A stretch of DNA of 64,000 nucleotides from assembly GCA_029817715.1 (NCBI GenBank), contig JARUPY010000083.1, forward strand, positions 3,162,001 to 3,226,000. Reading direction: 5' to 3'. Positions 1-12,413 of the stretch are shown one piece after another (the stretch's first letter is position 1; every line of letters begins with the position of its first letter). The translations under genes were made by a program, and so were the position numbers. Below the pieces are notes generated by a model. It made no database searches and was not told the DNA's origin. It saw nothing but the letters and a program-made list of their open reading frames with translations. Source of the DNA: Melastoma dodecandrum. Its lineage: Eukaryota; Streptophyta; Magnoliopsida; Myrtales; Melastomataceae.

Positions 1-3000
1 GATTTGATGTTCTCCAAACTAATAGTGCCATTTTTGTTTGGTTCCAACAAGGCAAATTGCTCTTTCATGTAGTATAACTCATCCGCGGTCAGTGTCTTTG
101 ACAAAGCCTGCACCAGAACATTTCATCAAGAAACCAGACTTAACCCAAATGCAGTAACAGGGGCAAGGGATTGACAATTCATATTAATATAATCCAATGC
201 TCCTCTACTTCATGTGGCAGAACATGATGGAGATGAAAAAGAGTAAAGTCGCATGCTCAAAGGGAAACAAAAAGAGATTCACGTACCCTTAGGGCAGCTC
301 GACGGAGTGTTGATGACTGCATGTATGCCTTCATGAGTTTGAAAACTAAAATATCCAGAGGCACTTTGACCTCTTTGTAATTCCTAATCCAAGGATGGCC
401 TGCAGAATTTTATTGTAAGATTGCATCTGATAGCAAATGGATTACTGAATCCTCAATGGCACTGAAAACTTACACAGAGCTTGTGAAGCAGTCATCCGTT
501 TCCTAGGATCTTTAATTAACAATCTCTTGACAAAGTCTTTCGCCTCAGTAGACAAAGAAGGCCAAGGTTGCTCATCAAAAGTAGGATCAGCTTTTAGAAC
601 AGCTCGAAAAATTCCAGACTCACTGCGGGCCCAGAATGGACGGCTTCCACATAACAAGATGTATGCTATGACACCTACACTCCAAACGTCAGCCTCACTG
701 GTGTAAGCTCTGTGGAGTACTTCAGGGGCTACATAATATGCACTGCCAACAATGTCGTTGAGCCTTTCATCTCCAGATGCAAAGAAAGAATGAAACGGAA
801 GAAACATTAGCCAAAACCAAGGAAAGGAAGAGAACTCAGCCAAACAAGAAGGAAGCTCCGACTTGATGAGCTCTTTCAAACCTGGTTTTACATAATCTGA
901 CAAACCGAAATCGATTGCCTTCAATGATGAGTTTTCATCCTTGGCTGAGAAGAGGAAATTCTGAACCAAAAAATAAGGAAGACAATTGGATCTATGAACA
1001 CGTAGAAAAATCTTCATTCAACAGGCCTATTCTAGCTGTGTGAAAATCAATTACCAGCTGTAACCCCGACACAAACATTGCCATTAACTACTTCTTGTAG
1101 ACAATAAAAGGCACAGAGAAAATTCCTAATGAAAACAATGAGAAAAGGGGAAGTGTCAACCTCAGGCTTCAGATCTCGATGCACCACGCCCTGAAGGTGG
1201 CAAAATGCGACAACATTTAATATCTGAATCAAGACGGCTCTTGCATCGTCTTCAGTGTACTTCCCTCCCCTAAGTATCAACAATCCAAAGTCTTTGTCAC
1301 TAGCTAATCTAATGAAGAGGCATTTGTTTCTATATAACCCATCACAAGGTAATGAAGTGTCAGTCTTTGTCACTAGCTAATCTAATGAAGAGGCATTTGT
1401 TTCTATATAACCCATCACAAGGTAATGAAGTGTCAGTAATGATTGATTACCTAGAAAGTATTCTATCCAAGAGTTCCCCACCTTCACATAACCTGTAAGA
1501 AAAACAGACCATGTAATCAACACCAATATTGTCCATCTGACATGTTACACTATCTAAATCGGACATATGCTGAGGCATTGGAGCTCTAAAGGTAACATGA
1601 CCTGGGGAAATGCTTTTACCATGGTAATAAGCTATATGTTACAGGTATAAGGCTTTTTTACTAAGCAAAAACGTGGTATCCGAAGAAAACAACAAAAAGT
1701 CGCCATTCCATTATTTATGTTAAACAGATTTGCATAGTGTTGTAGATGCTCTGTTTAAAAATTGATTGACTGCCAAGTGAAAAATGAGCGATCATTCAGT
1801 CTTACTATATGCCTTTGCATCATCACTATTAGTCACTTTATATATATCAATATCAAGAACAAGCAATGGACTAGTTCGGGTTGGGAAGTCTTATTTATAA
1901 TAATGAATTGCATCTCACTAGCAAATTACAGGACAAAATCAGATCAGACATGTTTCTCACACAAGAAAAATAAAAAATATTTCAAATGATTGCCGTTCAT
2001 ATCTCCTAACTTCTCACGACAATTTGCAATTTCAACTTCTTCAAATAATAAAATTCAAGTTTAAGAGAAAGCGCTTACTCCATCACAATATAGACATTCT
2101 CGTTGTCCTCATACGCATCATAAAACTGTACTAAATTGTCATGTCCTGCCAAAGCTCTGAGTATTTTCACCTCCCTTCTAACGTCCTCAATAGCAATTGC
2201 TGTCGTCATCTACTTGATAAATTCATGAAGAAGAACAACAACAAAAAGATGTGAGAAAAGAAAAACAATATGCAACAAGAACTTCTTTCATTGTTAACTA
2301 TTCTACTGGATAAATTGCATCCCTTGCAACGAAGAATACATATCATAATCCTATCACAAAAGCTGCAGAAATAATAAAGCTTCTGCAAATGCAACTTATG
2401 AAAAACTCAACTCAGAACATACAAAAATGAAAGACGCCCTTTGTAAATTTCCTCTTCAGGGTTGACTCTACTCTTAACTAAATGCCACTCCAGATTGCAG
2501 TCTCCTTGAACAAACCCCAGGAACATTTCTTTTTTGGCTAATATTAAACACACAAGAAGTGTGTATTACAACCACCATACTGCTACAATTACTGTTAGCA
2601 ATACTCAAAAGTTATCCACCATAGACATGCATGAGTCCTCCAATCAGAAAAGCAGATTAAATACTGAGATTAATATGCTATAACAAAATTACATTGTACA
2701 TTTGATCTGGGCCCTGGCATGAATATTCTATAGTGAACCCCATTCATGAAGCATAGCTGGAACTCGTGGAAGTCAGAGAAGATGCCATGACTTTATTCTT
2801 GTGACAAAGTATGATAGAGGTCGGTTTGTCCTGTCTACAATGCACTATTATTATTTTATCCAGATTACCAACTCCTAATTGCTTTGACGGTATATGCATC
2901 AGCAATCCCCTTACAAGTTAATGAATTGAAAAACTAAATAAATAGTCAACTTAAGCCAAGAAAGCGACCTTTCGATGCCTAAAGTACATCCCACCAGGAT

Positions 3001-3984
3001 CTTGAAAAACAAGTTTACGTCTTTAGCTTGTATTTACCCTACTTTATACAAGCAAAACTTACTGATTACAGCAGATCCACAACATTATGCGCCAAATTCA
3101 TTGGTGACGACAACACAACTAACCATCTCCACGTCCCCATCCACTAACCCCACAAAGTTCCAATTTCCAACAAGAACCCCATATGTGGACGAGAAAGGCA
3201 CAAATCCACAAAGCTGGATCACAGCTCAGCATCCCCAACCTTAGAAACTACTCCAAAAGTGAGACTTCAATCCATAGAAAAATTGACTCAATCTCCACCT
3301 ATCTGAAATTCAGACACTTTAGCGCTCCCCCAAACAGTCTCTCATTTACTAATGAGCAACCATATGACCAACCAAAGTAACATCCAACCGATTAAACGAC
3401 ATCAACCCATGGTGGAAAAATGTCAAAGAAGAACCAACCTTTGCCTTGGGAATAACCTTGACAGCAACTTGCTGCCCCTTCATCTCCCCCTTCTTAGACT
3501 TAGCACAGCAAGTAAACCCAAAATGCCCCCTCCCAACTTCCTCCCCCATCTCGTACTTGCCGGCGAAATTCTTTGAGAACCCGAAGCTCTTGTCCAACCC
3601 GGCCCCGCCACCACCACCCCCATCTCCACTACCCCCCTCCGTCGAGACCGACGACACGCCATTCCCGCCCCTCCGCCTCGCAAGAGCAGCCCTTATGTGC
3701 TTTGCAGGGGACATCGGGGGCCGGAAGAACCTCTTCGGGGTCATCGGATTCCCTGGCGACTTCTTCGAGAACAGGTAGTTCGCGGGGCTGGGAGTGTAGA
3801 GCGCGAAGAACGGGGACTTCCTCCCATTTTCGACCTTAACGCCCTCCTTCACGCCCAGGGAATCCTTAACCCCGCCATCCCGGACTCGGCTCCCAGAATC
3901 CCCATCCTCCCGGCTGGTGGAATCTGGGTTTTGCCCCCGGTTCGGCGAGGCAATATTCGAGGGCCTGGAGGTGCAGACACCCAT
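1..3984 (-). CDS. CRK: CDPK-related protein kinase (CRK), 3' end outside window
   Basis: Serine/threonine kinase of the plant CRK family: a CDPK-like kinase domain followed by degenerate EF hands. The ATG at 3984 is followed by MGVCTS, a likely N-myristoylation/palmitoylation signal for membrane attachment. Exons read by eye: 3984-3439, 2209-2079, 1492-1451, 1269-1161, 960-882, 770-474, 399-287 and 107 to beyond base 1. Exon 1 gives a basic, Gly/Pro-rich variable domain and the glycine loop (GRGHFGFTC) with the VAVKVI lysine. Later exons give [31 protein letters not shown] and the [13 protein letters not shown] block typical of CRKs. The last visible exon ([15 protein letters not shown]) opens the EF-hand-like region. 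All junctions have GT-AG borders in frame. Substrates cannot be told from sequence. About 400 to 450 residues are visible, so roughly the last quarter of the usual protein lies to the left. Confidence 0.93.
1290..1435. repeat. 73-bp perfect tandem duplication in a CRK intron
   Basis: Two adjacent identical 73-bp copies, 1290-1362 and 1363-1435. They lie wholly inside the CRK intron between the exons at 1492-1451 and 1269-1161. The perfect identity points to a recent duplication or an assembly artefact. The left copy ends about 20 bases from the splice acceptor. Confidence 0.9.
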
Positions 3985-6900
3985 TTCCGGGTAAGCCTCG
4001 GGACGACCGGCAGTGGAAGTACAACCAGCGGTAACAGATTTTTACGGCTCTCCTCCGAACCACAGCATCGGGAGCTGGGAATGCAGTTGATGGGTCGGTA
4101 GGGAATAACACCCGGAGGAAGAAGAAGAAGAAGAAGATAAAAGATGGATACTTTGAGGGAACGAGGGAGTAATTTCGAGATGGGCAGTTAGGGAGAGGAC
4201 TCGAAAGAACAAAAGAGGAAGCGGGTCTGGAGGAAGAAGACGGGGGAGAGGAGGAGTTTTTGCCGTTTGTTGTTGTGTTTGTTGGTTTGTGTCGGAAGGA
4301 GATTTTGTGGAGAGAGATCCGAGAAAGAAGGCTTCGTCGGATAATAAAATTTAATTTATGATAAATAAATTTGATAAATTAAACTACGAGAATGAAGTAC
4401 GCAATGACGACCGCCGAGAAATTTTTTTTTTCCTTAAATTACTATTTATAGTTAGATAAGTTTCGAAAATGGAATTATGAACGAAATGTAATCAAAAGAG
4501 CGAAAATATATAGTGATTAGAAAGAGAATTATTTAAAAAATAATGTATTTGATTAAAAAAAAGGAGGAAAATGAAACGAGGAAGAAATATACATTTTTTA
4601 TGAGTTAGGAATAAATAATCATTCTCTTTCTTTTTCAAATTAAAAAAATAAAATAATTAATTAATTCTAATAAATCCTTTAAATTGGAGTATTTCCTTTG
4701 GCTATGCATGCACACGTAACAGTACCAAGCTTCTCCTCAAGCTGAACGGCCAGAACGAAGCAAATAATTTAATTCCCAACAACAATACCCGCGTTTGTGA
4801 TTTAGAATGTCTTGGTGGTTTCGAGAGTCGGAAAGATGAGTTGTCCTCGATGAGTTATACGAACATGAGGTAAGAAAATGACATGAATAAACTTAGGGGG
4901 CAACATAACTTGTGTTTTTAAGTTTGGGAGTAAAATTGTCATTCACGTTTAGATACGAATGAGGTTGGTTTACGCCACAACATTAGGTACGACTATGTCA
5001 TCGAAATTGAGTTAGGATGATGATTTTTTTTTTCTTTTTAACTTTTGGCATAGTTCGAAATTCGAATCCAACTTTCATTTTCTTTCCTCTATGGTATGAA
5101 TATGGGAGTAGGGTCAATGGCGTGAACTCACGGAATTATGAATACTGAACTAGGGGAGGGGAAGCTTCGGATTTTGAACGAGCAAGCAAAAGGGAAAGAG
5201 GTCCATTCCATAACCTCATGATAGTGATTGAATTTATCACCGACTGACTCAGGATTGGGATTCGAAATCGGGTGGAGACAAAAAGATCAATGTGGGGTTT
5301 GAGTTTGGTGGCAACATAAGAGTTGGTTGGATATTACGCAATTGCCAGTGGCGGTGGCGATCCTATATGAAATCATGTTACGAGATTACGTGACGCACGT
5401 ACGACCAGTAGCAGCAGAGTACATCGCCACCCGATTCTTGTGAACTAATAACTATAACTAGCACAAGACATGCCGATTCATGCGTGATGCCTCTCAATTA
5501 TAGTTATTATTATTTTAATAATTCTTAAAGCAAGGGGAGATTGAATTGACCCGGCTGGGATCACTAGACTTTTCGGAATTAAGTGTCGTTGTCATATCAT
5601 GAGATGACCCGCGTACATATTCTAAACAAATAAATACATTAAAAAAAAACACGCAGTCAAATTTGAACATTTTTTTGTTTTTATTTTGTAAAATTTGCTT
5701 CTCCTCTTCTTCTAGAAGCTTGCCCGAGGCTGACAATTTTCCCGAGAAAGAAAAAAGGAGGATTCATTGCATGCTTGTTCGTGTCATGTACCTTTTATTC
5801 AATCGAATGCTTTTGCGTAGCACTCCACCATGGACATACCCCATGATTTATGATTATCTTTTAACTAACCTATCATTTCAGATCCCATCCGTTTTGACCT
5901 TTTCATTTGAACTTGGGAAAAAAAAAAGTCAACCAATGTAAAAAACTGTCGACAAGCGGACCATCATATCATTGCCCCAACAAACAAATCGATGAGGTAA
6001 AAAAAAGAAAGTCCCAGTGGCTCAAAAACAAGTACTACATTATTTATAAAAGAAGGTTTGTGTTCATTGAAGGTCTCATTTATGGAGCGTTGGGGGGTGG
6101 GTTGGAATAAATAAAAAAAATTTGGAAATTCCTCCCAATTCAATTCCCGATTCCCCCCCCCCCCCCCGAGACCAAGTACTACTCATTTAATAAACAGGGT
6201 TTCATGGTTGCTGAGGTAAGGCCTGGTGCGTGTCCCCCTAAGGAGTCACGCCGAAACTAAGCAAGAACAACCCTAAGGGTCGAGTTTCTATAAGGCATTC
6301 TATATAAATGATGCAGGAGGTGATCCTCTCTGTCCCTCTCGAATCACCACTATTATGCTTTTAAACGAAGAGCAGAACATACCAAAAAGAGAGAAGGTGG
6401 AGGGGGTTCTGATCTGACTGACCTCCAGAGACAACAACGTCTTGAGAGAGGGAGGGGGGGGGGGGGGGCATCATGTTTTCCAAGGGAGGACGGTGACATG
6501 TAGTTAGAAGGTGGGATTCATCCCATACAATCAAATTGTGTTTTAATGATCACACATGGAGGAGGGAGAGGATGAGGGGCACCGGCACCTACTCCTCAAT
6601 CACTGCACCAACCCCTAAACAACAAAAGAAAAGAAAAATTAAAAGAACAAGCAAACTTTTCAGCCGACCACGCAATCAATGCATGCATGCTATGTTTTAC
6701 CAACTCCAAAGCAACAAAGGATGGCAACATAGATTAAGTGCGTGCCCCCTCTCCCCCAAAGATCGTGCATTTTCTTCACAAAATAACCATTCCTTTCTTT
6801 TGACTCCGGACTACCAAAATACCACCACCCTTTTTCCAGTAATTAAGGGAACGCTAATTGATAAAGAGAAAAATGTAAACTGGAAATACACGCCTATAAA

Positions 6901-7186
6901 TCCGTTTAAAGTAGCCAACACTTCAGGGAATGACATCTGAACATTGACGAGTAGCTATCCTTATGAAATGCACGTGATTCCTACATCAGAGAGCATAAAT
7001 GAACTCATATGACCCAGCACTCTGGGTCCATGCGACATAAACCCTTTCATGGGCCCGGTGTCAGTAGTTTCGTGGTAGATGATGTTATCTGGATAAAATA
7101 CCTCTAATTTGATTTGATCTAGGAAACTCACCAGAACTTTATTGAGAGGGCAAGCAGGGCCATTAATGAACCCAACCAGAAACAGC
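3985..7186. other. Intergenic: CRK 5' leader and promoter, then AT-rich DNA
   Basis: The first ~150 bases upstream of the CRK ATG hold a GA-rich purine tract on the plus strand (a CT-rich leader on the coding strand, ~4110-4140), a common feature of plant 5' UTRs. From ~4330 the DNA is AT-rich. There is a 15-base C run at 6153-6167 and a 15-base G run at 6454-6468. I see no convincing gene or RNA here; the short ORFs have no recognisable domain. Confidence 0.6.
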
Positions 7187-9996
7187 TCAGCCGGAAGTCC
7201 TGTCCCCACCAAATCCCGTTTCCAGGAAACCGGATTTCTTGAGGTGGCTAATGTCTCCCCAGGACTTTATGATCCAGTCCTCCCCATCTCCCAGATGAAA
7301 GACATTGATGGACGTATTTAGGACCTTCCCAAACCGTCTACTGGGGCAAGCTCGCCTGTAAAACGAACGGATAACACCGCCATGAGTGACCACGACTACT
7401 CTCTCACCTGCACAGATGTACCATGGATCAGGATGGATACAATCATCAGCATATGGAAAGCATTGATGCAAATATGGGATTTAATTACAACCAAAGTTGA
7501 GGGGTGGGCTAGGAAGATTATACTTTTGTTGCTCAGTTACGTAAGAGAAAAGTATTCTCATTCTTTTTCCCGGAGTAAGGGCAATGTTCAGGAGTTACCT
7601 TTGTGCTTCTGAGCAATATTCTGCAATGAATCAGTGCACCGCTCATATAGTTGATCAATACTCTCTCCACCACCCTGCATTGTGAAGTGACACGTAAGGA
7701 TAAACTGAGGGAACTAGACGACGAGCAATAAATAGCATTACTCAAATCAAGATCTTCAGCAGCTGAACAAAACTCTCGAACAATTAGTCTGAACATTTGA
7801 ATGAGTAGAAAACATTGCATAGATGAGCAAGGGAATAGCCACAAATAACCAGCAACCAATTGACATAAGAAAATGAACTTCCTAAAGTTCACATAAAAAA
7901 TGGTTCAAGTCGGGTTTTGTCATGCCTAGAGCAACTGGACTAATCTTAAGGATAGCAGTACCTTTTGTAAGAGAATATCTACAACTCGGTTATATTTCTT
8001 GCTTACGCTTACATGGAATTAGTATTCCCTTAAACTCTTTCAAAGGGTTAACTGCATGAGACAACTCTTAGATTTTTTGTTTAAAGGAATTCAAAGAATA
8101 TTGCCCATTAAGAGTCAGAAGAGAACCAGCAGATTCTAATTAGGCAGGTTTTATACCAAGGGAAAGCTTCCAATTTCCAAAAGAGAGATTCCCCATGAAT
8201 TATGGTCAACACTCAGAAATTTCAAATAGTTGCATCTGTTTAGGTCTAGCACAGAAGGAATATAAAGTAGTACAGTTTCCCCTTGGCACAAAAATTATTC
8301 ACTCGATCACACTCAGTTCATCAAGGTAATCTACAACTGAGTTGAAAATAAATGCAGCAATGGACATATCATATCCATCCACAAACAGAATAGCAGCAGC
8401 ATCTCATCAATTGCTTTCACTGGCAGAAGTGACAAATATAAGCCTGCATCTATCATCTCAGACTTTACTTATTAGATGAGAAAAAAAATATCTGACATGG
8501 ATCATGCATAGAAGATTTAGTTTTGAAAGGATAAGAAATGTCAAATAGGTAATTCCAAGGGAAAAAATAGTTTGAAAAGTAAAACTTCACGTTATGAAAC
8601 ATACTGGAATTTCTTCATCTGTGCGATGTGACAGAAAAGCCCGATAAGCTTCAGGCTTGATATCAGCAGCATCAGAAAGCCGAATGCCCTGAAGGTCCCC
8701 AAGGTTTCTTTCTCGAAGACCTGCATCTTGGACCACCTAGTAAGGAAAACAAGGTAGCTGGGAAATAAGTTTTACCAAAAACTGAAAATATAACTCCCTA
8801 ATTCAAATCACTGAGCAATCCGATGTGCTAAAACTCTGCCATAAGTCTAACATGTTGATGCCACAAACCAGATGGACAACTACTGTTGTATAACGACGAT
8901 CACAGAACCATATCAGTAAGACAGTATACAGCAGGGACACAAGGAGTGAGCTACTTTGGAGCGCATTTACCAAATTTTATCTGTATGCACACACAATTCG
9001 AAGTAGTGGATCTGAGCTCAGGACAGATAATAAAATAATAACCGAAGGAAAAAAGCAACAGGGAAAAGGGATCAATGCTCTATGGATATTGGCCTTCTCC
9101 TTCTCTCAGGATTCTAACTCCTAAGAACTTCAAATTTTTCTAAATGCATTCTACATTATGAAACCATATCGATGCTCCTACTGCAACTAGTAATCATGAG
9201 AAGTTGATGGCCAGAGAGAAGGCTAGTCATAGTAATTCCGACCTCCAATCCGCCACAGGCGGCAGCAATAGTCTGAGCGGTCTCAAAAGCTCGTTTCAAG
9301 TCGGAAGAGTAAACTGCTGAAATCCTCGGCTCCCGGCTCAGCCTATCTGCCACCTTCAGCATGCAAAAAAGAAACATTAACATGCAAGTTGCCACCTACA
9401 ATCACAAATAAAAGGGATAAAAAAAGCGAAGGTGAATGATCCCACCGCAGCTGCCTGCCTCCTCCCCTCCTCGTTCAGCTCAGCATCAAGATGTCCCTGT
9501 CCGATATCACGACAAAAAGAACTAAGCTAAGAAGGGAAATCGGCATAAGACATAGACACATTCCTAGTCATGCAGAGACTGTTTTAAACCTGACCTGAAT
9601 CCTCCCATCGGCATTCCACTCAGTCTCGCCGTGCCGGACGACGATGATCTCGGCAATGGCAGCGTCGACAGGAGCATCCCTAGGAACATCTCCGTTGCAC
9701 GCCACACTGTACAATCCCGATCAACCAGTAAACAAAGGTAATCTTAACAGGAAGAAATCAACAACGTCGTCAAAAACTGGGGAGAAAGACGAAACGAATG
9801 ACCTGGAGACCGAGTCCGACATGGCCGAGGAGTACGAACGGCGAGCCGAGCCTTGGAGTAGGGCGGAGTCTTCTCGAGCGCGTTGCGATTGCGAGGACTT
9901 ATTCAAAGCGAGAAAGTTGGATGGACGGGGAGAATAGCGAGGAGAACGACAACGGACGGCGGGAATAAGAATGGTGAGGGTGGGAAGTGCTCTCAT
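7187..9996 (-). CDS. Phosphoglycerate-mutase-like histidine phosphatase (PGM-like protein 4 type)
   Basis: Histidine phosphatase superfamily protein of the dPGM-like group; the plant proteins closest in pattern are called phosphoglycerate mutase-like protein 4. Exons: 9996 (or 9822)-9803, 9706-9595, 9496-9446, 9353-~9244, ~8738-8607, ~7674-7603, ~7409-7187. The catalytic phosphohistidine motif VVRHGETEWN lies in exon 2. GHLDAELNEEGRRQA and VYSSDLKRAFETAQ follow, with RERNLGDLQG for the proton-donor loop, and the second catalytic His is in VVVTHGGVIRS in the last exon. The protein ends GFGGDRTSG. Two starts are in frame: the ATG at 9996 adds 58 residues rich in Arg and Ser, resembling an organelle transit peptide; the ATG at 9822 (MSDSVSS) gives a cytosolic-type protein of the family's usual length. 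The substrate is uncertain, since many plant members are not true mutases. Confidence 0.88.
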
Positions 9997-10746
9997 GCCT
10001 CGGGTCGGGAGGACGCAAAACGCACCGGATTCGGATTCCGTCCCCTGCCTTCTTTCTCACGCGGGCGGGCAGCATCATGGGCCGAATCTCCTGCCTGGCC
10101 CAGGCCTGTTAATGTCCTGCCCCCATCGGCCCTAATTGGGTTCGCAAAAGGCAGAATGATGCAGAAAGGTGACTCTGACTGGACCGGATATAAGCATTTG
10201 ATGTTCACATCGCTGTCTGAGACAACTCAAAAATTGTTACGAGCACCAGATGAATTGTCATAAATAATTATAGTTGTTGGGCATGCAGAACCAACTTCTA
10301 GTAGTACAACCTCCCTTGTAATTATTACAGGAAAGTTCATACTGTAAGTTTTGGTACGAACTGTCTTGTACAGAATTAGCTTTCTGAATCTATAATCATT
10401 TTTACGTACCAAACACGACTTCTCCCGGCGGCAATACTATCTCCCTCTCCAATTCCATTGCCCCAATTGACTTTCTTCCGTCTAAAAATAGGCTCAATAT
10501 CAGTCTAGTCTTATCATATGAAAGATGAATCATTTTGAGAATGCTAAGGTACCGATATCTATGTAGTGCCGTAAAATCGGTTGCCTTCGGAGCATAAAGA
10601 AACTCGGCTACGGCAGAAGAAACATATGAAACAACAAATAATCATGTGGCAATTAGAATAAAGAAGAGTGATACAATGGCAAGGGAAGTTCCTTCTGTAC
10701 CTCTTGACTTCTTGCCTTATAAGCATCACGCGCCAGTGGAGAAAGC

Positions 10747-11502
10747 TCATTGAAAGATGTGGGAGAAGCTTTTTTTTTTCTCCCTGTCCCGTCGTCTCAG
10801 CAACCTGCATTGATGTTATATAGTATGCGCAATTTGGACTTTGGCAGAAAAAAAAAAGAAATTAAATCAAACCACTGAACATTTCTCTGCTCCAGAGAAG
10901 CATTTTCAAAGGGATTAAATCATGCATAGAGTGCTTCCTCAGAGAAGCAAAATAACTCCTACTAACCACCGTTAGGTTCCAAGTGCAAAGCCTCCTTGAA
11001 GCTTTCAACAGCCGAATCAATATCGTCAATGCCATATAAGCTTGGGATCAACAAAATGACATATATAGTTCATGCAAACACCATACTGGTAAGTGTTCAG
11101 AACAATAGAGCTGCAGAGAGGCAGAGTGAAAATTTTATGAGAAGCGTCGTGATGGGAAGAAATGGAGCAAGCAAAAGTTGTCCTTACACCGTGTTTAAAA
11201 ATGGAAAGCAAGGTCAGTAAATTTAGCTACCTAAAATTCCCAAAAATAAAATAATCTCAGTTACAACTGTAAGGTGGCTTCCATGAATATTTATGGTGGG
11301 AGAAATCTTAAAACTTTTTTAGATCAAAAGAGTACATACAATATGAAACTATTACAAAAGAAATGTCGGTTATGAATTTAGTCCCCAAAGAGGGAGGTTA
11401 AGTCGCACCACTTGAGGAGGTCAATCTACGGTTTCCTACCTGGCCTTGGCGGTAATAGGCTTTCACATTGTTCTCTGCATCCCGAGTTGCAAAGTCTTCT
11501 CA
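10747..11502 (-). pseudogene. Decayed C-terminal fragment of a TPR co-chaperone (CYP40/FKBP-like)
   Basis: Three exon-like pieces on the minus strand resemble the end of a TPR immunophilin or co-chaperone. The piece at 11502-11440 reads NNVKAYYRQGQ. The piece at 11040-~10969 reads DDIDSAVESFKEALHLEPN, a TPR helix pair. The piece at 10804-10747 reads RRRDREKKKSFSHIFQ then stop, like the basic tail after the last TPR of CYP40/FKBP-type proteins. Splice-like borders remain, but the reading frame does not carry through the third piece: reading on from the second exon meets an early stop, and an indel near GCTGAG is needed to reach the tail frame. No upstream exons or catalytic domain are visible. 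I read it as a truncated, frame-broken duplicate; an exact parent family cannot be named. Confidence 0.55.
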
Positions 11503-12413
11503 CTGCAGCGTCTCTGTGAGTGTGTTCATGTTTTTTTACACATTTAGTACGCTCGTGTGGTCAAACATGCTTCTATGCGCGACCTTGGTCTCACCACGCC
11601 AACGATTTTTTTCATGCAAAAAAATAGTGACCCAAGTTTCATAAAGCCGATTTCGCCCAAACTCGGGTTTCTAAAATCTGAGTTTCTTAGGCATTGAACA
11701 CGTCTTTTGCTTTTAGTAAGCCAGTTAGGCGTCATTATTTTTAAAAATTCTGAAAATTGATACTCTAAAATGAGAATTATTTTGACGGCAAACGTTGTTT
11801 GGGAACAAAGCTCCGGAACTTTATTCCAAAACGTTTAGTGAAATATTTCTAGAAAAAAAAAAAGAAAATAATTTCAAATTTGTACGGTATGAAAAGTTTA
11901 TATTAAAGAAAAAGATTTTAATTTATAAAAAACTCGTTTTTTTTTTATAATAGCGTGAGATGGGATAACTCATATTGTAAAAAACCGAATTCTTTAATAA
12001 ATTAAATTCGGTTTTTAAAATATTTAATTAGGAACATTAAATGAGAAATTTTGAAAAATTATTACCCTATTTCACTAAGCATTTTTTCTATTAATCTTAT
12101 TTTGGTAAGAACCTGTGTGTATGTACATGAAATTTGACATTATCTACACGTTGTTGGGAGCATTTTTAAGTTAAATATGATACAACAGGGATTAATCCTA
12201 GAGCGCCTAGAATAATTCCAAATGGAATCGAATAAAATTTTAAAAGAAAATCACTGCTAACAAACTGCCCCTAAGGGAAAATAATGAGAAGAACCATGTG
12301 AATTGCTGACCTACTCGAGGAGCTCTCCCCTGCTGGCGACCGACCACCACTAGTTTCGCTGCCGTCCCTTCTCAGAGGATGATGTTTGAAGGCTACCCTC
12401 CAACAAGGAACTG
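11503..12413. other. Intergenic, AT-rich
   Basis: AT-rich DNA with several A/T homopolymers between the TPR fragment and the MAPKKK stop codon. I see no gene, tRNA or repeat structure. The part next to 12413 should include the MAPKKK 3' UTR. Confidence 0.5.

Noticed and set aside
3446..4101. Overlapping plus-strand ORFs opposite CRK exon 1
   Set aside because: They are Pro- and Arg-rich shadows of the GC-rich variable domain.
6153..6468. 15-base C and G runs as a possible G-quadruplex regulatory pair
   Set aside because: Single homopolymers recur at 48858, 50610, 54725 and 57760, so they look like ordinary mononucleotide tracts with uncertain length.
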